This document shows positions 1 through 9,199 of a stretch of DNA of 64,000 bases, one piece after another (position 1 is the stretch's first letter; the number at the start of each line of letters is the position of its first letter). The notes below the pieces were generated by a model that worked only from the letters and a program-made list of their open reading frames with translations, made no database searches and was not told where the DNA came from. Location: the NCBI RefSeq assembly GCF_013839525.1, contig NZ_JACDIS010000012.1, positions 1-64,000 on the forward strand, read 5' to 3'. The position numbers were made by a program, and so were the translations under genes. The DNA comes from Chthonobacter rhizosphaerae. GTDB lineage: Bacteria > Pseudomonadota > Alphaproteobacteria > Rhizobiales > Pleomorphomonadaceae.

Positions 1-138
1 CAGCCGCATCAGGCTCGTCTTGCCCGACAGCGTCGGTCCGAGGAGGACGTTGATCGACCCCTTCGACAGCGTCATCGAGACGCTGTCGATATGGGTCTCC
101 GCGCCCACCACCTTGGTGACGTCGACGAGTTCCAGCAT
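1..138 (-). CDS. glpS: Glycerol ABC transporter ATP-binding protein GlpS, N-terminal part (runs off window start)
   Basis: Only the first 46 codons are present. They contain a Walker A sequence GPTLSGKTS near residues 34-42, in which the usual GxSGxGKS is replaced by a TLSGKT form. This variant and the opening MLELVDVTKVVGA resemble the GlpS ATPases of rhizobial glycerol importers (GlpSTPQV), which power glycerol uptake across the inner membrane. The gene lies on the same strand as glpD, 146 bases downstream of it, which is the known rhizobial gene order. The ATG at 138 is preceded by GGGGAGGA, a good ribosome binding site. The rest of the gene and the transporter lie outside the window, so the assignment rests on the N-terminus and context. 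Confidence 0.82.
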   Translation of the reverse strand, partial: MLELVDVTKVVGAETHIDSVSMTLSKGSINVLLGPTLSGKTSLMRL

Positions 139-284
139 CGTCCTCCCCTCGGCCGGTTCCGGCTTCCTCCTCGAAGCCCGGGTCCGGTCTGTTCTCACGG
201 TCCCGCGAGACCGATCATTCTCTCATTTATCTACTTGCATCCATCAGTCACGGAAGACTCGAAAACCGCTCCCGCGCCTTTTGG

Positions 285-1799
285 CTATTGCGCGGCGTGG
301 GCCGCGTGTCCGGCCGCCGCGCCGGACAGGTAGTCGTCCAGGGCCTTGATGCCGGTCCGGTCGAAGCGCAAGCCCAGCTTGGAGCGCCTCCACAGGATGT
401 CGTCGGCGGACACCGCGAACTCGCGCCCGACCAGGTAGCGGACCTCCGCCTCGCTCAGCCCGGCCCCGAAGGCCCGGCCGAGGTCGGCGTCCGTGCGCGC
501 GGTCCCGAGAATGTCGCGCGCCTTGGTCCCGTAGGCACGGGCGAGTCGCCGGACGATCCCCGGAGAGACTCCCGGGTGGGCCGCCCGGAGCGCGCCGACG
601 AGGCCGTCGAAGCCCTCCACCGGAAAGTCGCCGCCCGGCAGCGGCACGGTGCCGGTCCAGGGCTTGCCCCGGGCGCCGAGCACCGCCTCGATCTTCTCCA
701 TCACGCTTTCGGCGAGCCGCCGATAGGTGGTGATCTTGCCACCGAAGATGTTCACCAGCTTCGCCGCCTGGTCCTCGCCGTCCACCTTGAGGACGTAGTC
801 GCGAGTCGCCTCCTGGGCCTTCGAGGCGCCGTCATCGAACAGCGGCCGCACGCCCGAGTAGGTCCAGACGATGTCCTCGCGGCGGATCTCCTTGACGAAG
901 TACTCGCTCGCGGCCGCCAGCAGGTAGGCCGTCTCCTCCTCGGTGATGGCCACCTTGCCGGGATCGCCGGTGTAGTCCCTGTCCGTGGTGCCGATCAGGG
1001 TGAAGTCGGTCTCGTACGGGATGGCGAAGATGATCCGCCCGTCCGCGTTCTGGAAGATGTAGGCCCGGTCGTGGTCGAACACCTTGCGCACCACGATGTG
1101 CGAGCCCTGGACGAGGCGCACGTTGCGGGCGTCGTTGCGGCCGGCGGCCGTGCGCAGCACGTCGTCGACCCACGGTCCGGCCGCGTTCACGACGAGGCGC
1201 GCCGTCACGGTGCGGCTGCCGTCCGGCCCCTGCAGGGTCGCGCGCCAGCCTTCGCCGGCGCGGGCGAGACCGGCGACACGGGTGCGGGTCAGGATGGTGG
1301 CGCCGCGATCGGCCGCGTCGCGGGCGTTCAGCGCGACGAGGCGGCTGTCCTCCACCCAGCAGTCCGAATACTCGAACCCGCGGCGCAGGCCGCCCTTCAG
1401 GGGCTTGCCCGTGCGATCGCTCGTGAGGTCGAGGGTGCGGGTCGGCGGCAGCAGCTTGCGGCCGCCCAGGTGGTCGTAGAGGAACAGCCCGGTCCGCAGC
1501 AGCCACGCCGGGCGCAGGCCCTTGGCGTGCGGCAGCACGAAGCGCAGCGGCCAGATGATGTGCGGCGCCATGCGCCACAGCACCTCGCGCTCCTGAAGCG
1601 CCTCGCGCACCAGGCGGAACTCGTAGTGCTCCAGGTAGCGCAGCCCGCCGTGGATGAGCTTGGTCGACCAGGAGGACGTGCCGGAGGCGAGGTCGTCCTT
1701 CTCGGCGAGCATCACCGAGTAGCCTCGGCCGGCCGCGTCGCGGGCGATGCCGCAGCCGTTGATGCCGCCTCCGATGATGAGAACGTCCACGTCGGCCAT
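285..1799 (-). CDS. glpD: Glycerol-3-phosphate dehydrogenase (FAD, aerobic)
   Basis: This 504-residue protein oxidises sn-glycerol 3-phosphate to dihydroxyacetone phosphate and passes electrons to the quinone pool at the inner membrane. Residues 4-24 form an N-terminal Rossmann fold with the GGGINGCGIARDAAGRG dinucleotide motif for FAD. The signature GTSSWSTKLIHGGLRYLE follows near residues 40-57. The length matches the family (about 500 residues). It is the first gene of a unit continuing into the glycerol transporter gene glpS, so uptake and oxidation of glycerol are probably co-expressed. A promoter-like pair of hexamers with DeoR-type TTTCG repeats lies just upstream. The ATG at 1799 follows GGGGAG. 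Confidence 0.95.
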   Translation of the reverse strand: MADVDVLIIGGGINGCGIARDAAGRGYSVMLAEKDDLASGTSSWSTKLIHGGLRYLEHYEFRLVREALQEREVLWRMAPHIIWPLRFVLPHAKGLRPAWLLRTGLFLYDHLGGRKLLPPTRTLDLTSDRTGKPLKGGLRRGFEYSDCWVEDSRLVALNARDAADRGATILTRTRVAGLARAGEGWRATLQGPDGSRTVTARLVVNAAGPWVDDVLRTAAGRNDARNVRLVQGSHIVVRKVFDHDRAYIFQNADGRIIFAIPYETDFTLIGTTDRDYTGDPGKVAITEEETAYLLAAASEYFVKEIRREDIVWTYSGVRPLFDDGASKAQEATRDYVLKVDGEDQAAKLVNIFGGKITTYRRLAESVMEKIEAVLGARGKPWTGTVPLPGGDFPVEGFDGLVGALRAAHPGVSPGIVRRLARAYGTKARDILGTARTDADLGRAFGAGLSEAEVRYLVGREFAVSADDILWRRSKLGLRFDRTGIKALDDYLSGAAAGHAAHAAQ

Positions 1800-1859
1800 C
1801 GCCGCCGGCTCCCCTTTTTGCGCTGCAGCATATTGCTTTCTGTTTGCTGCTTGGGTGGG

Positions 1860-1887
1860 AGCATAAGTGAAAGGAAACGAAGGTCAA
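1860..1887 (-). promoter_or_regulatory. Candidate glpD promoter with DeoR-type repeats
   Basis: On the minus strand TTGACC (1882-1887) and TATGCT (1860-1865) are separated by 16 bases, a good sigma-70-like pair 61-88 bases upstream of glpD. The same stretch carries TTTCGCTT, TTCGTTTC and CTTTCACTT, similar to the TTTCG-type repeats bound by DeoR-family regulators such as GlpR. No glpR gene is visible in the window; the regulator assignment is inference. Confidence 0.5.
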
Positions 1888-1994
1888 GCGAAACATAACT
1901 CGATTAAGTCGAAACTCCCGGCGAATCGCCGGGATGGGGCGGGGTGACCACCGCTAAGTCCATGAAAAGGTTCGGACGGCCGCTCGGACGCGAG

Positions 1995-2026
1995 AAGGCC
2001 CGCAGCCGGGGCGGGCTGCGGGCCTT
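1995..2026 (-). terminator. Candidate terminator of the OpgC-like gene
   Basis: A perfect 13-bp stem (AAGGCCCGCAGCC with its complement) and a 6-base loop lie 31 bases beyond the stop of the minus-strand gene ending at 2057. The run of T after it is short, so termination strength is uncertain. A second small palindrome, CCCGGCGAATCGCCGGG, lies at 1917-1933. Confidence 0.55.
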
Positions 2027-2056
2027 CACGCGAAGCCTTGACGGCGGCGGCGCCGA

Positions 2057-3250
2057 TCAGGCCAGGCGGCCGGCCGGCGTGGCGGTCGCGCGGGCGGCGC
2101 GGGCCTCTCGCCAGAGCGCCGGGATCGCCATGGAGGCGATGGCCAGGAGCGCGATCGCGGTCTTGGTCGCCTCGTTGAAGGGGCCGAAGTGATGGTCGAA
2201 TCCCTTCAGGAGATAGACCACGATCACGTGGAAGACGTAGACCTGCAGCGAATGCCGGCCGAGCAGGCGCAGGAAGGACAGGTTGAACAGCGCGTGCAGT
2301 CCCTCGCCGATCCTGCGCGGCACCACGTGCTCGGACCGCACGCCGGCGATCATCAGCCAGGCCACCGTGTAGGCGAGGCCGGCGAAGTTCAGCACAAACA
2401 GCAGGCTGAACTCGCCGCGGATCTCGGTCGCGGAGATCCGCTCCACGATGCTCTGAGGCAGGATCTCGAACGTCCGGCCGAGCCGCCAGGCCAGGAAGAA
2501 GACCAGGATGCCGACGGCGCACCAGAGGAGGGCGGTCTTCGCCGGATCCATCACCTTGCCCCAGTCGATCTGCCGCGTGGTGGTGAGGGCGCCGAGCACG
2601 AGGCCGCTCATGAATACCACCTGCCAGGCGAACACGTTGAAGTGCGCGCGCAGGGCAAGCTCCGGATCCACCCGCTTCATGGCGCCGTCGACCGCGTCCG
2701 CCAGCGGCAGATGGGCGCCGAACTGCACCATCATCCACAGGAGGAAGGAGCCGACCGCCACCAGGTGCCACCGGCCGGTGACGCAGAGCCAGACGAGCGG
2801 CGGCGCCGCCAGCATGTACACGATGTACTGGGGCAGGATGTCCATGTAGGTCGGCTGGTAGAGGAGCGTCGCGGTCGCCAGGGCGAAGTGCCAGTCGTTC
2901 TTGGCGAGCTGCCAGAGCCAAGGCTCCCAGAACACGGCGCTCTGGCTGAGAACGGCGCCGAGCGCCATGATGGCGGCGAGGCAGAACAGCTCCCAGCCGT
3001 AGAGCTCCCGCGCCCGGTGGCGGATCTTCGCGGCGCCGGCCGCGTAGCCGCGCTTCTTCATCTGTCCGGCATAGACCATGCCGACCAGGAGGCCGGACAG
3101 GAACACGAAGCCCTGGGCGTCCTGCACGAACCCGAGTTCGCCGTGGTTCACCTTCACGAGCAGGTACCCCCCGGTGAACACCAGGTGGTTCAGCATCATG
3201 AAGACGAGGAAATACCCCCGAAGACCGTCCAGAGCTTCCAGGCGACGCAT
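2057..3250 (-). CDS. OpgC-type membrane acyltransferase
   Basis: The 397-residue product is an integral membrane protein with about ten hydrophobic segments. It opens with RRLEALDGLRGYFLVFMMLNH, the start typical of acyltransferase-3/OpgC proteins, with the LDGLRG signature at residues 6-11 and a candidate catalytic His at residue 22. OpgC proteins transfer succinyl or similar groups to osmoregulated periplasmic glucans. The length matches OpgC (about 380-400 residues). No glucan synthase gene lies nearby, so the acceptor is unknown. It is transcribed alone and ends near a strong hairpin. Family assignment is firm; the exact substrate is inference. Confidence 0.8.
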   Translation of the reverse strand: MRRLEALDGLRGYFLVFMMLNHLVFTGGYLLVKVNHGELGFVQDAQGFVFLSGLLVGMVYAGQMKKRGYAAGAAKIRHRARELYGWELFCLAAIMALGAVLSQSAVFWEPWLWQLAKNDWHFALATATLLYQPTYMDILPQYIVYMLAAPPLVWLCVTGRWHLVAVGSFLLWMMVQFGAHLPLADAVDGAMKRVDPELALRAHFNVFAWQVVFMSGLVLGALTTTRQIDWGKVMDPAKTALLWCAVGILVFFLAWRLGRTFEILPQSIVERISATEIRGEFSLLFVLNFAGLAYTVAWLMIAGVRSEHVVPRRIGEGLHALFNLSFLRLLGRHSLQVYVFHVIVVYLLKGFDHHFGPFNEATKTAIALLAIASMAIPALWREARAARATATPAGRLA

Positions 3251-3482
3251 GTGGTTGCCTCCATCGTTCGCCGCCCGCCCGTTCCGAGAACGAGCGACGA
3301 AGGATGCGGTTCCGCTTCAGCACGGTGACCGAGGGAGTCCAAAAAAGCCGCATTTCCGCCGAATTTTCGAAGGAACCCGGCGCTAGGTTCGTCGTTGACG
3401 TCTTGGTTGCGGTGCACAAAAACCAGTGCCGCGACGCCTGTCCAACCCCGAGATCCACCCCGAGATCGAATGCGAGGACACC

Positions 3483-3728
3483 ATGATCAACGTCGTGAAA
3501 GACGAGGTCGTGCCGGTCGTGATCCGCGGCGCGTTGACGGTTGCCCTGCTTGGCCTGTGGTGGACCGCCTTCGTGGTCTTCGGTAGTCTCGCGGTGCTGA
3601 CCGCCTATGCGGCGACGGGAGCTGCCGTGTTCCTGACGCTCCATCAGAGCATGGCTCTGATCGCTTTGGCGCCGATGACGGCCTATGGGGCCTATCGGCT
3701 GATCGAGGACGGCTTCACGGGACCTTGA
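3483..3728 (+). CDS. Small two-helix membrane protein, function unknown
   Basis: An 81-residue protein starting at the ATG at 3483, which follows GCGAGGACACC. Two hydrophobic segments are visible, about residues 15-43 and 46-68, separated by a short turn (TAYAATGAA). The C-terminus GAYRLIEDGFTGP is short and polar. An upstream in-frame ATG at 3426 would add 19 polar residues without a better ribosome site, so the shorter form is preferred. It lies 53 bases before a lipoprotein gene on the same strand and may be co-transcribed with it. I do not recognise the family. Confidence 0.65.
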   Translation: MINVVKDEVVPVVIRGALTVALLGLWWTAFVVFGSLAVLTAYAATGAAVFLTLHQSMALIALAPMTAYGAYRLIEDGFTGP

Positions 3729-3781
3729 GCCCGACCGGCCACGCGCCGGGCCGTCGAACGAGAAAGACGGACCGAGGACCC

Positions 3782-4597
3782 ATGCCTCCTCCCTTCGCCC
3801 GGCCGGCGGTGACCCTGGCGGTCGCCGTGGCGGCGCTTGCCGGATGCGCGGCGAACTACGACTTCAACACGGTCGAGATCGCCCGCACCGCCCTCGTCGG
3901 CCTCAGGGAGCAGGACGTACGCATGTGCGCCGGCTTTCCCGACCGGACCTCGTCGGAGGACGGCGTCACGGTCTGGAGCTACGAACAGCAGACCAAGGGC
4001 AACGGCCTCACCGTCTCGACGCCGGTCCTGTTCGGGGCGGCGAACACCGCTCTCAACATGTCGTCCGCCGGTTCGTGCCGGGTGCAGTTCCGGTTCCAGA
4101 ACGGCCGGGTGGACCGGATCGCCTATGCGGGCGACAACGACGGCCCGCGCGGGCGCGACACGCTCTGCACCCCGATCGTGGACGACTGCCTGGCCTACGC
4201 CCGCCGCTTCAAGGACAAGGATCTCGACCGCGACCTGAAGGCGATCGCCGACGCCCGCGCCGGGGCTGACGTCGAACTCGTCACCGGTTCGTTGCCCGCG
4301 GCCGAGCCCGCCAAGGCTGCGGAGCCGCCGCCTCTCGCCGCCGCGCCGACCCGTGCGCCTCAGGCCGGCCCGTCCCGGAAGGGCGCGGATCCGGCGAACG
4401 CGCCCGTGGCTTCGGAGCGGCAGACCACCGCGCCGTCCACGCAGCCGTCAGTGCAGCCGAACGCCAATTCCGGCCCGGACAGCGCCACCAGAAGCGAAAC
4501 GGGCGCCGGCGAACGGGCCGAGCCGCCGAGGTCCCCCGCCACAGCCGCCAGGCCCCCGGAGCCGCCGCCGGCGCTGCGCCCGACCAAGACCTTCTGA
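3782..4597 (+). CDS. Putative lipoprotein with proline/alanine-rich tail
   Basis: A 271-residue protein whose start at 3782 gives a clear lipoprotein signal: basic start, hydrophobic core and the lipobox LAGC at about residues 19-22, so the mature protein should be anchored by Cys22. The globular part (about residues 23-165) contains TALVGLREQDVRMCAGFPD and further cysteines (SAGSCRV, LCTPIVDDCLAY). This resembles outer-membrane-anchored SmpA/BamE-like lipoproteins in its start, but that is only a loose impression. The last 100 residues are Pro/Ala/Thr-rich and probably disordered. It follows the small membrane protein gene and ends before a bidirectional terminator. Confidence 0.75.
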   Translation: MPPPFARPAVTLAVAVAALAGCAANYDFNTVEIARTALVGLREQDVRMCAGFPDRTSSEDGVTVWSYEQQTKGNGLTVSTPVLFGAANTALNMSSAGSCRVQFRFQNGRVDRIAYAGDNDGPRGRDTLCTPIVDDCLAYARRFKDKDLDRDLKAIADARAGADVELVTGSLPAAEPAKAAEPPPLAAAPTRAPQAGPSRKGADPANAPVASERQTTAPSTQPSVQPNANSGPDSATRSETGAGERAEPPRSPATAARPPEPPPALRPTKTF

Positions 4598-4652
4598 CCC
4601 CGCTCGGGCGACGCTGTTCGAACGGCGCCGGGCTTTCATTGCCTGAAAACGA

Positions 4653-4678
4653 CGAAAGGGGCATCGCTGCCCCTTTCG
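4653..4678. terminator. Bidirectional intrinsic terminator
   Basis: An 11-bp perfect stem CGAAAGGGGCA with loop TCGC lies between two convergent genes (lipoprotein gene ending at 4597 and RND gene ending at 4743). The stem ends in AAAG/CTTT so it gives a short U run in both directions. Confidence 0.65.
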
Positions 4679-4742
4679 CCGTCTGCTCGACCGGTCGGCC
4701 CGCGGGGGCCTGCGTCGTTTTCCGCCAGGCGGAGCGAGCGTC

Positions 4743-7700
4743 TTACTCCGCCGCCTGACGCATCTCCATCGGCGTCGCCGCTTCCGGGTGTGGCAGCGGG
4801 CGGACCGGCAGCGGCGTCACCCGCGCGTCGAAGGCCGCGACGGCCGGGCCGTGGGGCGCGACGACCACCGGTTCGTCCTCGTCCGCGGCGTTCGGACGGA
4901 GGATCCAGGCGAAGATCCGCCCCACCAGCCGGCCGAGGTCGTCCATCATGGTGTAGACGGTCGGGATGAAGATCAGCGACAGCACGGTCGACACGATGAG
5001 GCCGCCGATCACCGCGATCGCCATCGGGGCGCGGAACTCGCCGCCCTCGCCGGTGGCCATGGCCGCCGGCACCATGCCGGCCGTCATGGCGAGCGTGGTC
5101 ATGATGATCGGCCGGGCGCGCTTGCGGCCCGCGTCCACGATGGCGTCGAACTGCGGCACGCCGTGCTTCTCCTGCTCGACGGCGAAGTCGACCAGCATGA
5201 TGGCGTTTTTCGTCACGATGCCCATCAGCATCAGGATGCCGATGACCACCGGCATGGAGACGGCGTTCTGCGTCACGAGGAGCGCCGCCACCACGCCGCC
5301 GACGGACAGCGGCAGGGACGCCAGGATGGTGAGCGGCTGGAACACGCTGGCGAACAGCAGGATCAACACGACCAGCACCATCATGATGCCGGCGCCCATG
5401 GCCGCCGCGAAGCCGGAGAAGACCTCGCCCATGATCTCCGCGTCGCCGGTCTCCTGGATCCGCACGCCGGCCGGCATGTTGACCGCCGTCGGCAGCTCCT
5501 TCACCCGCTCGAGGCCCTGGCCGAGCTGGTATCCGGGCGCCATGTCGGCTCCCAGCACCACCCGGCGCTCCCGGTCGTAGCGGTTGATGGACGACGGACC
5601 CTGGCCGAACGTCACGTCCGCCACCGCCGACAGCGGCACCGTGGTGCCCCGGTCGGTCGGCACGCGCAGGCTCTCGATCACCGCGAGATCCGCGCGCGAG
5701 TCACGGACGAGTTCCACCCGGATCGGGATCTGCCGGTCGCCCACGGTGAACTTGGCGAGGTTGGAGCCCTGGGCGCCCACGGTCGCCACCGAAACGGTCT
5801 GCGAGATGGCCTCGGGCGAGACGCCGAGGTCGGCCGCCTTGTCGAGGTCGGGCACGATGCGGATCTCGGGCCGGTCCAGGGCGGCCGACGCAGACGGGTT
5901 GGAGAACATGGGATCGCGCCGCATGTCCGCCTCCAGGGCCGCTGACACCTCCGACAGCGCCTCGCCGTCCCGGCTCATGATGCCGATGGCGAGTTCGCGC
6001 TCGCCGCGCTCGTTCACCCACGACCAGCGGATGTCCGGGATGGCGGCGAACCGCTCGGCGATCACGTCCTCCATCACCTGCTGGCTGCGCTCGCGCTCGC
6101 CCTTGCGGACGAGGTTGATGATCACCGCCGCGCGGCGCACCTCCAGCGTGCCGGTCGGCGAGGTGCCGCCCATCACGAACACGCTGTCCACCTCCGGCAG
6201 GTCGGCGATGCTCGCCTTGATGTCGTCCGTGGTGGCGCGGGTGTCGTCCAGGCTGGACCCCGGCGGCAGCTCCACCGAGGCGACGATGCGCGAGGCGTCC
6301 TCGGCGGGGATGAAGCCGGTCGGCAGGAACTGCATGCTCCAGATCGATGTGCCGAACAGGCCCAGGCCGACCACCAGCGTCAGCCAGCGGAAGCGCAGCG
6401 TGCCGCGCAGGAAGGCGGTGTAGCCGCGCATCACGAGGCCGTCGCGCTCTTCCCTGTGGCCGTGGTCGCGCAGGAAGTAGGCCGCCATGATGGGCGTGAT
6501 GAGGCGCGCCACCAGAAGCGAGAAGAACACCGCCACCGCGACCGTTAGGCCGAACTGCTTGAAGTACTGGCCGGCCACGCCGCCCATGAAGCTCACCGGG
6601 GCGAACACCGCGATGATCGTCATCGTGATGGCGATCACCGCGAGGCCGATCTCGTCCGCCGCCTCGATGGCCGCCTTGTAGGGCTTCTTGCCCATGCGGA
6701 TGTGGCGGACGATGTTCTCGATCTCCACGATCGCGTCGTCCACCAGGATGCCGGTGACGAGCGTGATGGCGAGGAGGCTCACGAGGTTGAGCGAGAAGCC
6801 CATCATGTCCATCGCCCAGAATGTGGGGATGGCCGCGAGCGGCATGGCGACCGCCGCGATGATGGTGGCGCGGAAATCGCGCAGGAAGATGAACACCACG
6901 AGCACCGCCAGGAGCGCGCCCTCGATGAGGGTGTGCATGGCGCTTTCGTAGTTGCCGTAGGTGTAGCGGACGCTGTCGTCGATCAGGCTGAAGCCGACGG
7001 TGGGATTGGCGGCCTCCAGCTCCTGCACCTTGGCGGCCACGAGGTCGGCCACGGTGGCGTCGCTCGCGCCCTTGGCCCGGTAGACCGAGAAGGAGACCAC
7101 CGGCTCGCCGTCCAGCCGCGCGAAGGAGCGCGGCTCCTCCCAGCTGTCCGACACGGTGCCGAGGTCGGAGAGGCGCACCTCGCGCCCGCCCGGCAGGATG
7201 ATGCGGGTGTTGGCGAGGTCGTCCACGGTGCGGGCGCCCGCCAGGGTGCGGATCGCCTGCTCCTGGCCGCCCACTTCGCCGCGGCCGCCGGACAGGTCCA
7301 CGTTGGTGGCGCGCAGCTGCTCGTTCACCGCCGCGGCCGAGATGCCGAGCGACAGCAGCCTGTCCGGATCGAGGGACACGTGGATCTCGCGCTCCACGCC
7401 GCCGATGCGCTCCACCCGGCCGACGCCCTTGAGGCCCTGGATGGCGCGCACCACCGTGTCGTCCACGTACCAGGACAACTCCTCCAGCGTCTTGCCCGGC
7501 GAGGCGACGCCATAGGTGACGATCGCCTGGTTCTCCACGTCGATGCGCTGGATGATGGGCTCGTCGATGGTGCGTGGCAGGTCGCCGCGGATCTTGGCGA
7601 TCGCGTCCTTCACGTCGTTGACGGCGCGATCGGTGTCGATCTCCAGGCGGAATTCCACCGCCGTCGTCGACTGGCCGTCGGTGATGGTGGAGGTCACGTG

Positions 7701-7940
7701 CTTGACGCCGGTGACGCCGGCGACCGTGTCCTCGATCTTCTTGGTGATCTGCGTCTCCAGTTCGGCCGGCGCCGAACCGTTGTCCGTGACGGTGACCGCC
7801 ACGACGGGCACGTCGATGTTCGGAAAACGCGTGATCGGCAGCCCCATGAAGGAGACGTAGCCGAGCGCCATGAACACCACGAACATCAGGACGGAGAAGA
7901 CCGGATTCCGGATCGCCCAGGCGGAAATGTTCCAGTTCAT
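4743..7940 (-). CDS. RND-type multidrug efflux permease (HAE1 family)
   Basis: A 1065-residue inner-membrane antiporter of the AcrB/MexB type. It opens with a first transmembrane helix (ISAWAIRNPVFSVLMFVVFMAL, about residues 4-25) and FPNIDVPVV. The proton-relay aspartates are visible in the TM4 sequence LVTGILVDDAIVEIENIVRH near residue 405. The length matches the family (1020-1070). Its start overlaps the end of the membrane-fusion gene by four bases, so the two are translationally coupled, and a TetR regulator lies upstream. No outer-membrane channel gene is present, so it presumably uses a TolC-like protein encoded elsewhere. Substrates cannot be told from sequence. Confidence 0.93.
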   Translation of the reverse strand: MNWNISAWAIRNPVFSVLMFVVFMALGYVSFMGLPITRFPNIDVPVVAVTVTDNGSAPAELETQITKKIEDTVAGVTGVKHVTSTITDGQSTTAVEFRLEIDTDRAVNDVKDAIAKIRGDLPRTIDEPIIQRIDVENQAIVTYGVASPGKTLEELSWYVDDTVVRAIQGLKGVGRVERIGGVEREIHVSLDPDRLLSLGISAAAVNEQLRATNVDLSGGRGEVGGQEQAIRTLAGARTVDDLANTRIILPGGREVRLSDLGTVSDSWEEPRSFARLDGEPVVSFSVYRAKGASDATVADLVAAKVQELEAANPTVGFSLIDDSVRYTYGNYESAMHTLIEGALLAVLVVFIFLRDFRATIIAAVAMPLAAIPTFWAMDMMGFSLNLVSLLAITLVTGILVDDAIVEIENIVRHIRMGKKPYKAAIEAADEIGLAVIAITMTIIAVFAPVSFMGGVAGQYFKQFGLTVAVAVFFSLLVARLITPIMAAYFLRDHGHREERDGLVMRGYTAFLRGTLRFRWLTLVVGLGLFGTSIWSMQFLPTGFIPAEDASRIVASVELPPGSSLDDTRATTDDIKASIADLPEVDSVFVMGGTSPTGTLEVRRAAVIINLVRKGERERSQQVMEDVIAERFAAIPDIRWSWVNERGERELAIGIMSRDGEALSEVSAALEADMRRDPMFSNPSASAALDRPEIRIVPDLDKAADLGVSPEAISQTVSVATVGAQGSNLAKFTVGDRQIPIRVELVRDSRADLAVIESLRVPTDRGTTVPLSAVADVTFGQGPSSINRYDRERRVVLGADMAPGYQLGQGLERVKELPTAVNMPAGVRIQETGDAEIMGEVFSGFAAAMGAGIMMVLVVLILLFASVFQPLTILASLPLSVGGVVAALLVTQNAVSMPVVIGILMLMGIVTKNAIMLVDFAVEQEKHGVPQFDAIVDAGRKRARPIIMTTLAMTAGMVPAAMATGEGGEFRAPMAIAVIGGLIVSTVLSLIFIPTVYTMMDDLGRLVGRIFAWILRPNAADEDEPVVVAPHGPAVAAFDARVTPLPVRPLPHPEAATPMEMRQAAE

Positions 7941-9133
7941 CCCTTCGCCCCTTCGTTCACGGCCGCAACCGGGGTGACGAGGTCACCGTCCCGCACGAAC
8001 GTGCCGGCGCGCGCCACAATGGTTTCGCCCTCGGCCACGCCGTCGCGGATCTCCAGGACGCCGTCGCCTGAGAGGCCGAGCGTCACGGTCCGTGTTTCGA
8101 TCCTGCCGTCCTTGACCACCTGGACGGTGGCACTCTTCCCGTCGATGAGGACCGCCGACACCGGCACCACCACGCCGGTGGACCGGGCGATCTCCACGAC
8201 GCCGCGCGCGAACGCGCCGGTCTTCAAGGCGTCGTGCCTCGGCAGGGCGATCCGCACGCGGCCGAGCCGCGTGGCCGGATCGACCTGCGGGGAGATGAGG
8301 CGGATGCTTCCCTCCACGGGCTCGCCGAAGCCGGCCGGCGTGACCGCCGTCTTCATGCCGACGGCGATCCGGCTCAACGCCGTCTCGGTCACATCCGCGT
8401 CGAGTTCGATGAGGCCGTCGCGCGCGATGGTGTAGAGGGCGCCGCCGCCCGGCGAGACGATCGACCCCACCTTGGCGGACCGGGTCAGCACGAGGCCGCC
8501 GGCCGGCGCCCTGATCTCGGTCTTCGACCGGCGCAGCTCCAGCTCGGCGCGCTGCGCCCGGGTGAGCGCGAGGTCCGCCTCCGCCAGCATCAGGCCCTGA
8601 CGGGCGCTCGAAAGCCGTGCCTTGGCGCTCTCGGCGGCCGCGACCCGCTGGTCGAGGACCTCCTGGCTGGTGAAGCCCTTCTCGTTCAGCGAGCGGGCGC
8701 GGACCAGCGCGGCGGCGGCCTCGGCCTCGCTCGCCTCCACCTCGGCGATCTGCGCCTTCGCCTGCGCGATGGCGGCCTCGGCGCGGGCGACCTGGGAGGT
8801 GTTCTGGGCGAGCTGGATCTCGATCGTGTCGGTGGCCAGCCGGACGAGCACGTCCCCGGCCGCGACCGTGTCGCCTTCCTCGGCCGTGTAGGCCTCGATG
8901 CGAAGGCCGTCGAGATCGACGCCGACAGCCACCTCGTCGCGCGGAACGAGGCTGCCGGTGACGACCGCCTCGGCGACGATCTCCTGGCGCGATGCGGTCA
9001 CGACGGAAATGGCCGGCGGCTTCGGCGCGGTCGCGGCGGCGGGCGCCGGATCGGCCGCGGCGGCGGGGGCGGCGGGGGCGGCGATCAGGATCGTCGCTCC
9101 CAGCAGCGCGGACAGGATGGGTGAGCGGGACAT
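7937..9133 (-). CDS. RND efflux periplasmic adaptor (membrane fusion protein)
   Basis: A 398-residue adaptor that joins the RND pump to an outer-membrane channel. Residues 1-26 are a Sec signal peptide (ILSALLGATILIAAPAAPAAAA). Then come a first beta-barrel/lipoyl half, a long alanine/glutamate-rich helical hairpin (about residues 110-190, heptad-like), the second lipoyl half (IRAPAGGLVLTRSAKVGSIV) and C-terminal beta-barrel domains. Length and order fit HlyD/AcrA-type adaptors. It is the middle gene of tetR-adaptor-pump; only 66 bases separate it from the regulator gene. Confidence 0.92.
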   Translation of the reverse strand: MSRSPILSALLGATILIAAPAAPAAAADPAPAAATAPKPPAISVVTASRQEIVAEAVVTGSLVPRDEVAVGVDLDGLRIEAYTAEEGDTVAAGDVLVRLATDTIEIQLAQNTSQVARAEAAIAQAKAQIAEVEASEAEAAAALVRARSLNEKGFTSQEVLDQRVAAAESAKARLSSARQGLMLAEADLALTRAQRAELELRRSKTEIRAPAGGLVLTRSAKVGSIVSPGGGALYTIARDGLIELDADVTETALSRIAVGMKTAVTPAGFGEPVEGSIRLISPQVDPATRLGRVRIALPRHDALKTGAFARGVVEIARSTGVVVPVSAVLIDGKSATVQVVKDGRIETRTVTLGLSGDGVLEIRDGVAEGETIVARAGTFVRDGDLVTPVAAVNEGAKG

Positions 9134-9199
9134 CGGCAGGTGCCTCGAACGAAGGGGACGCGGTGGCGTCCGTTTTCACTGGAGTGGAATTTGCGGGTC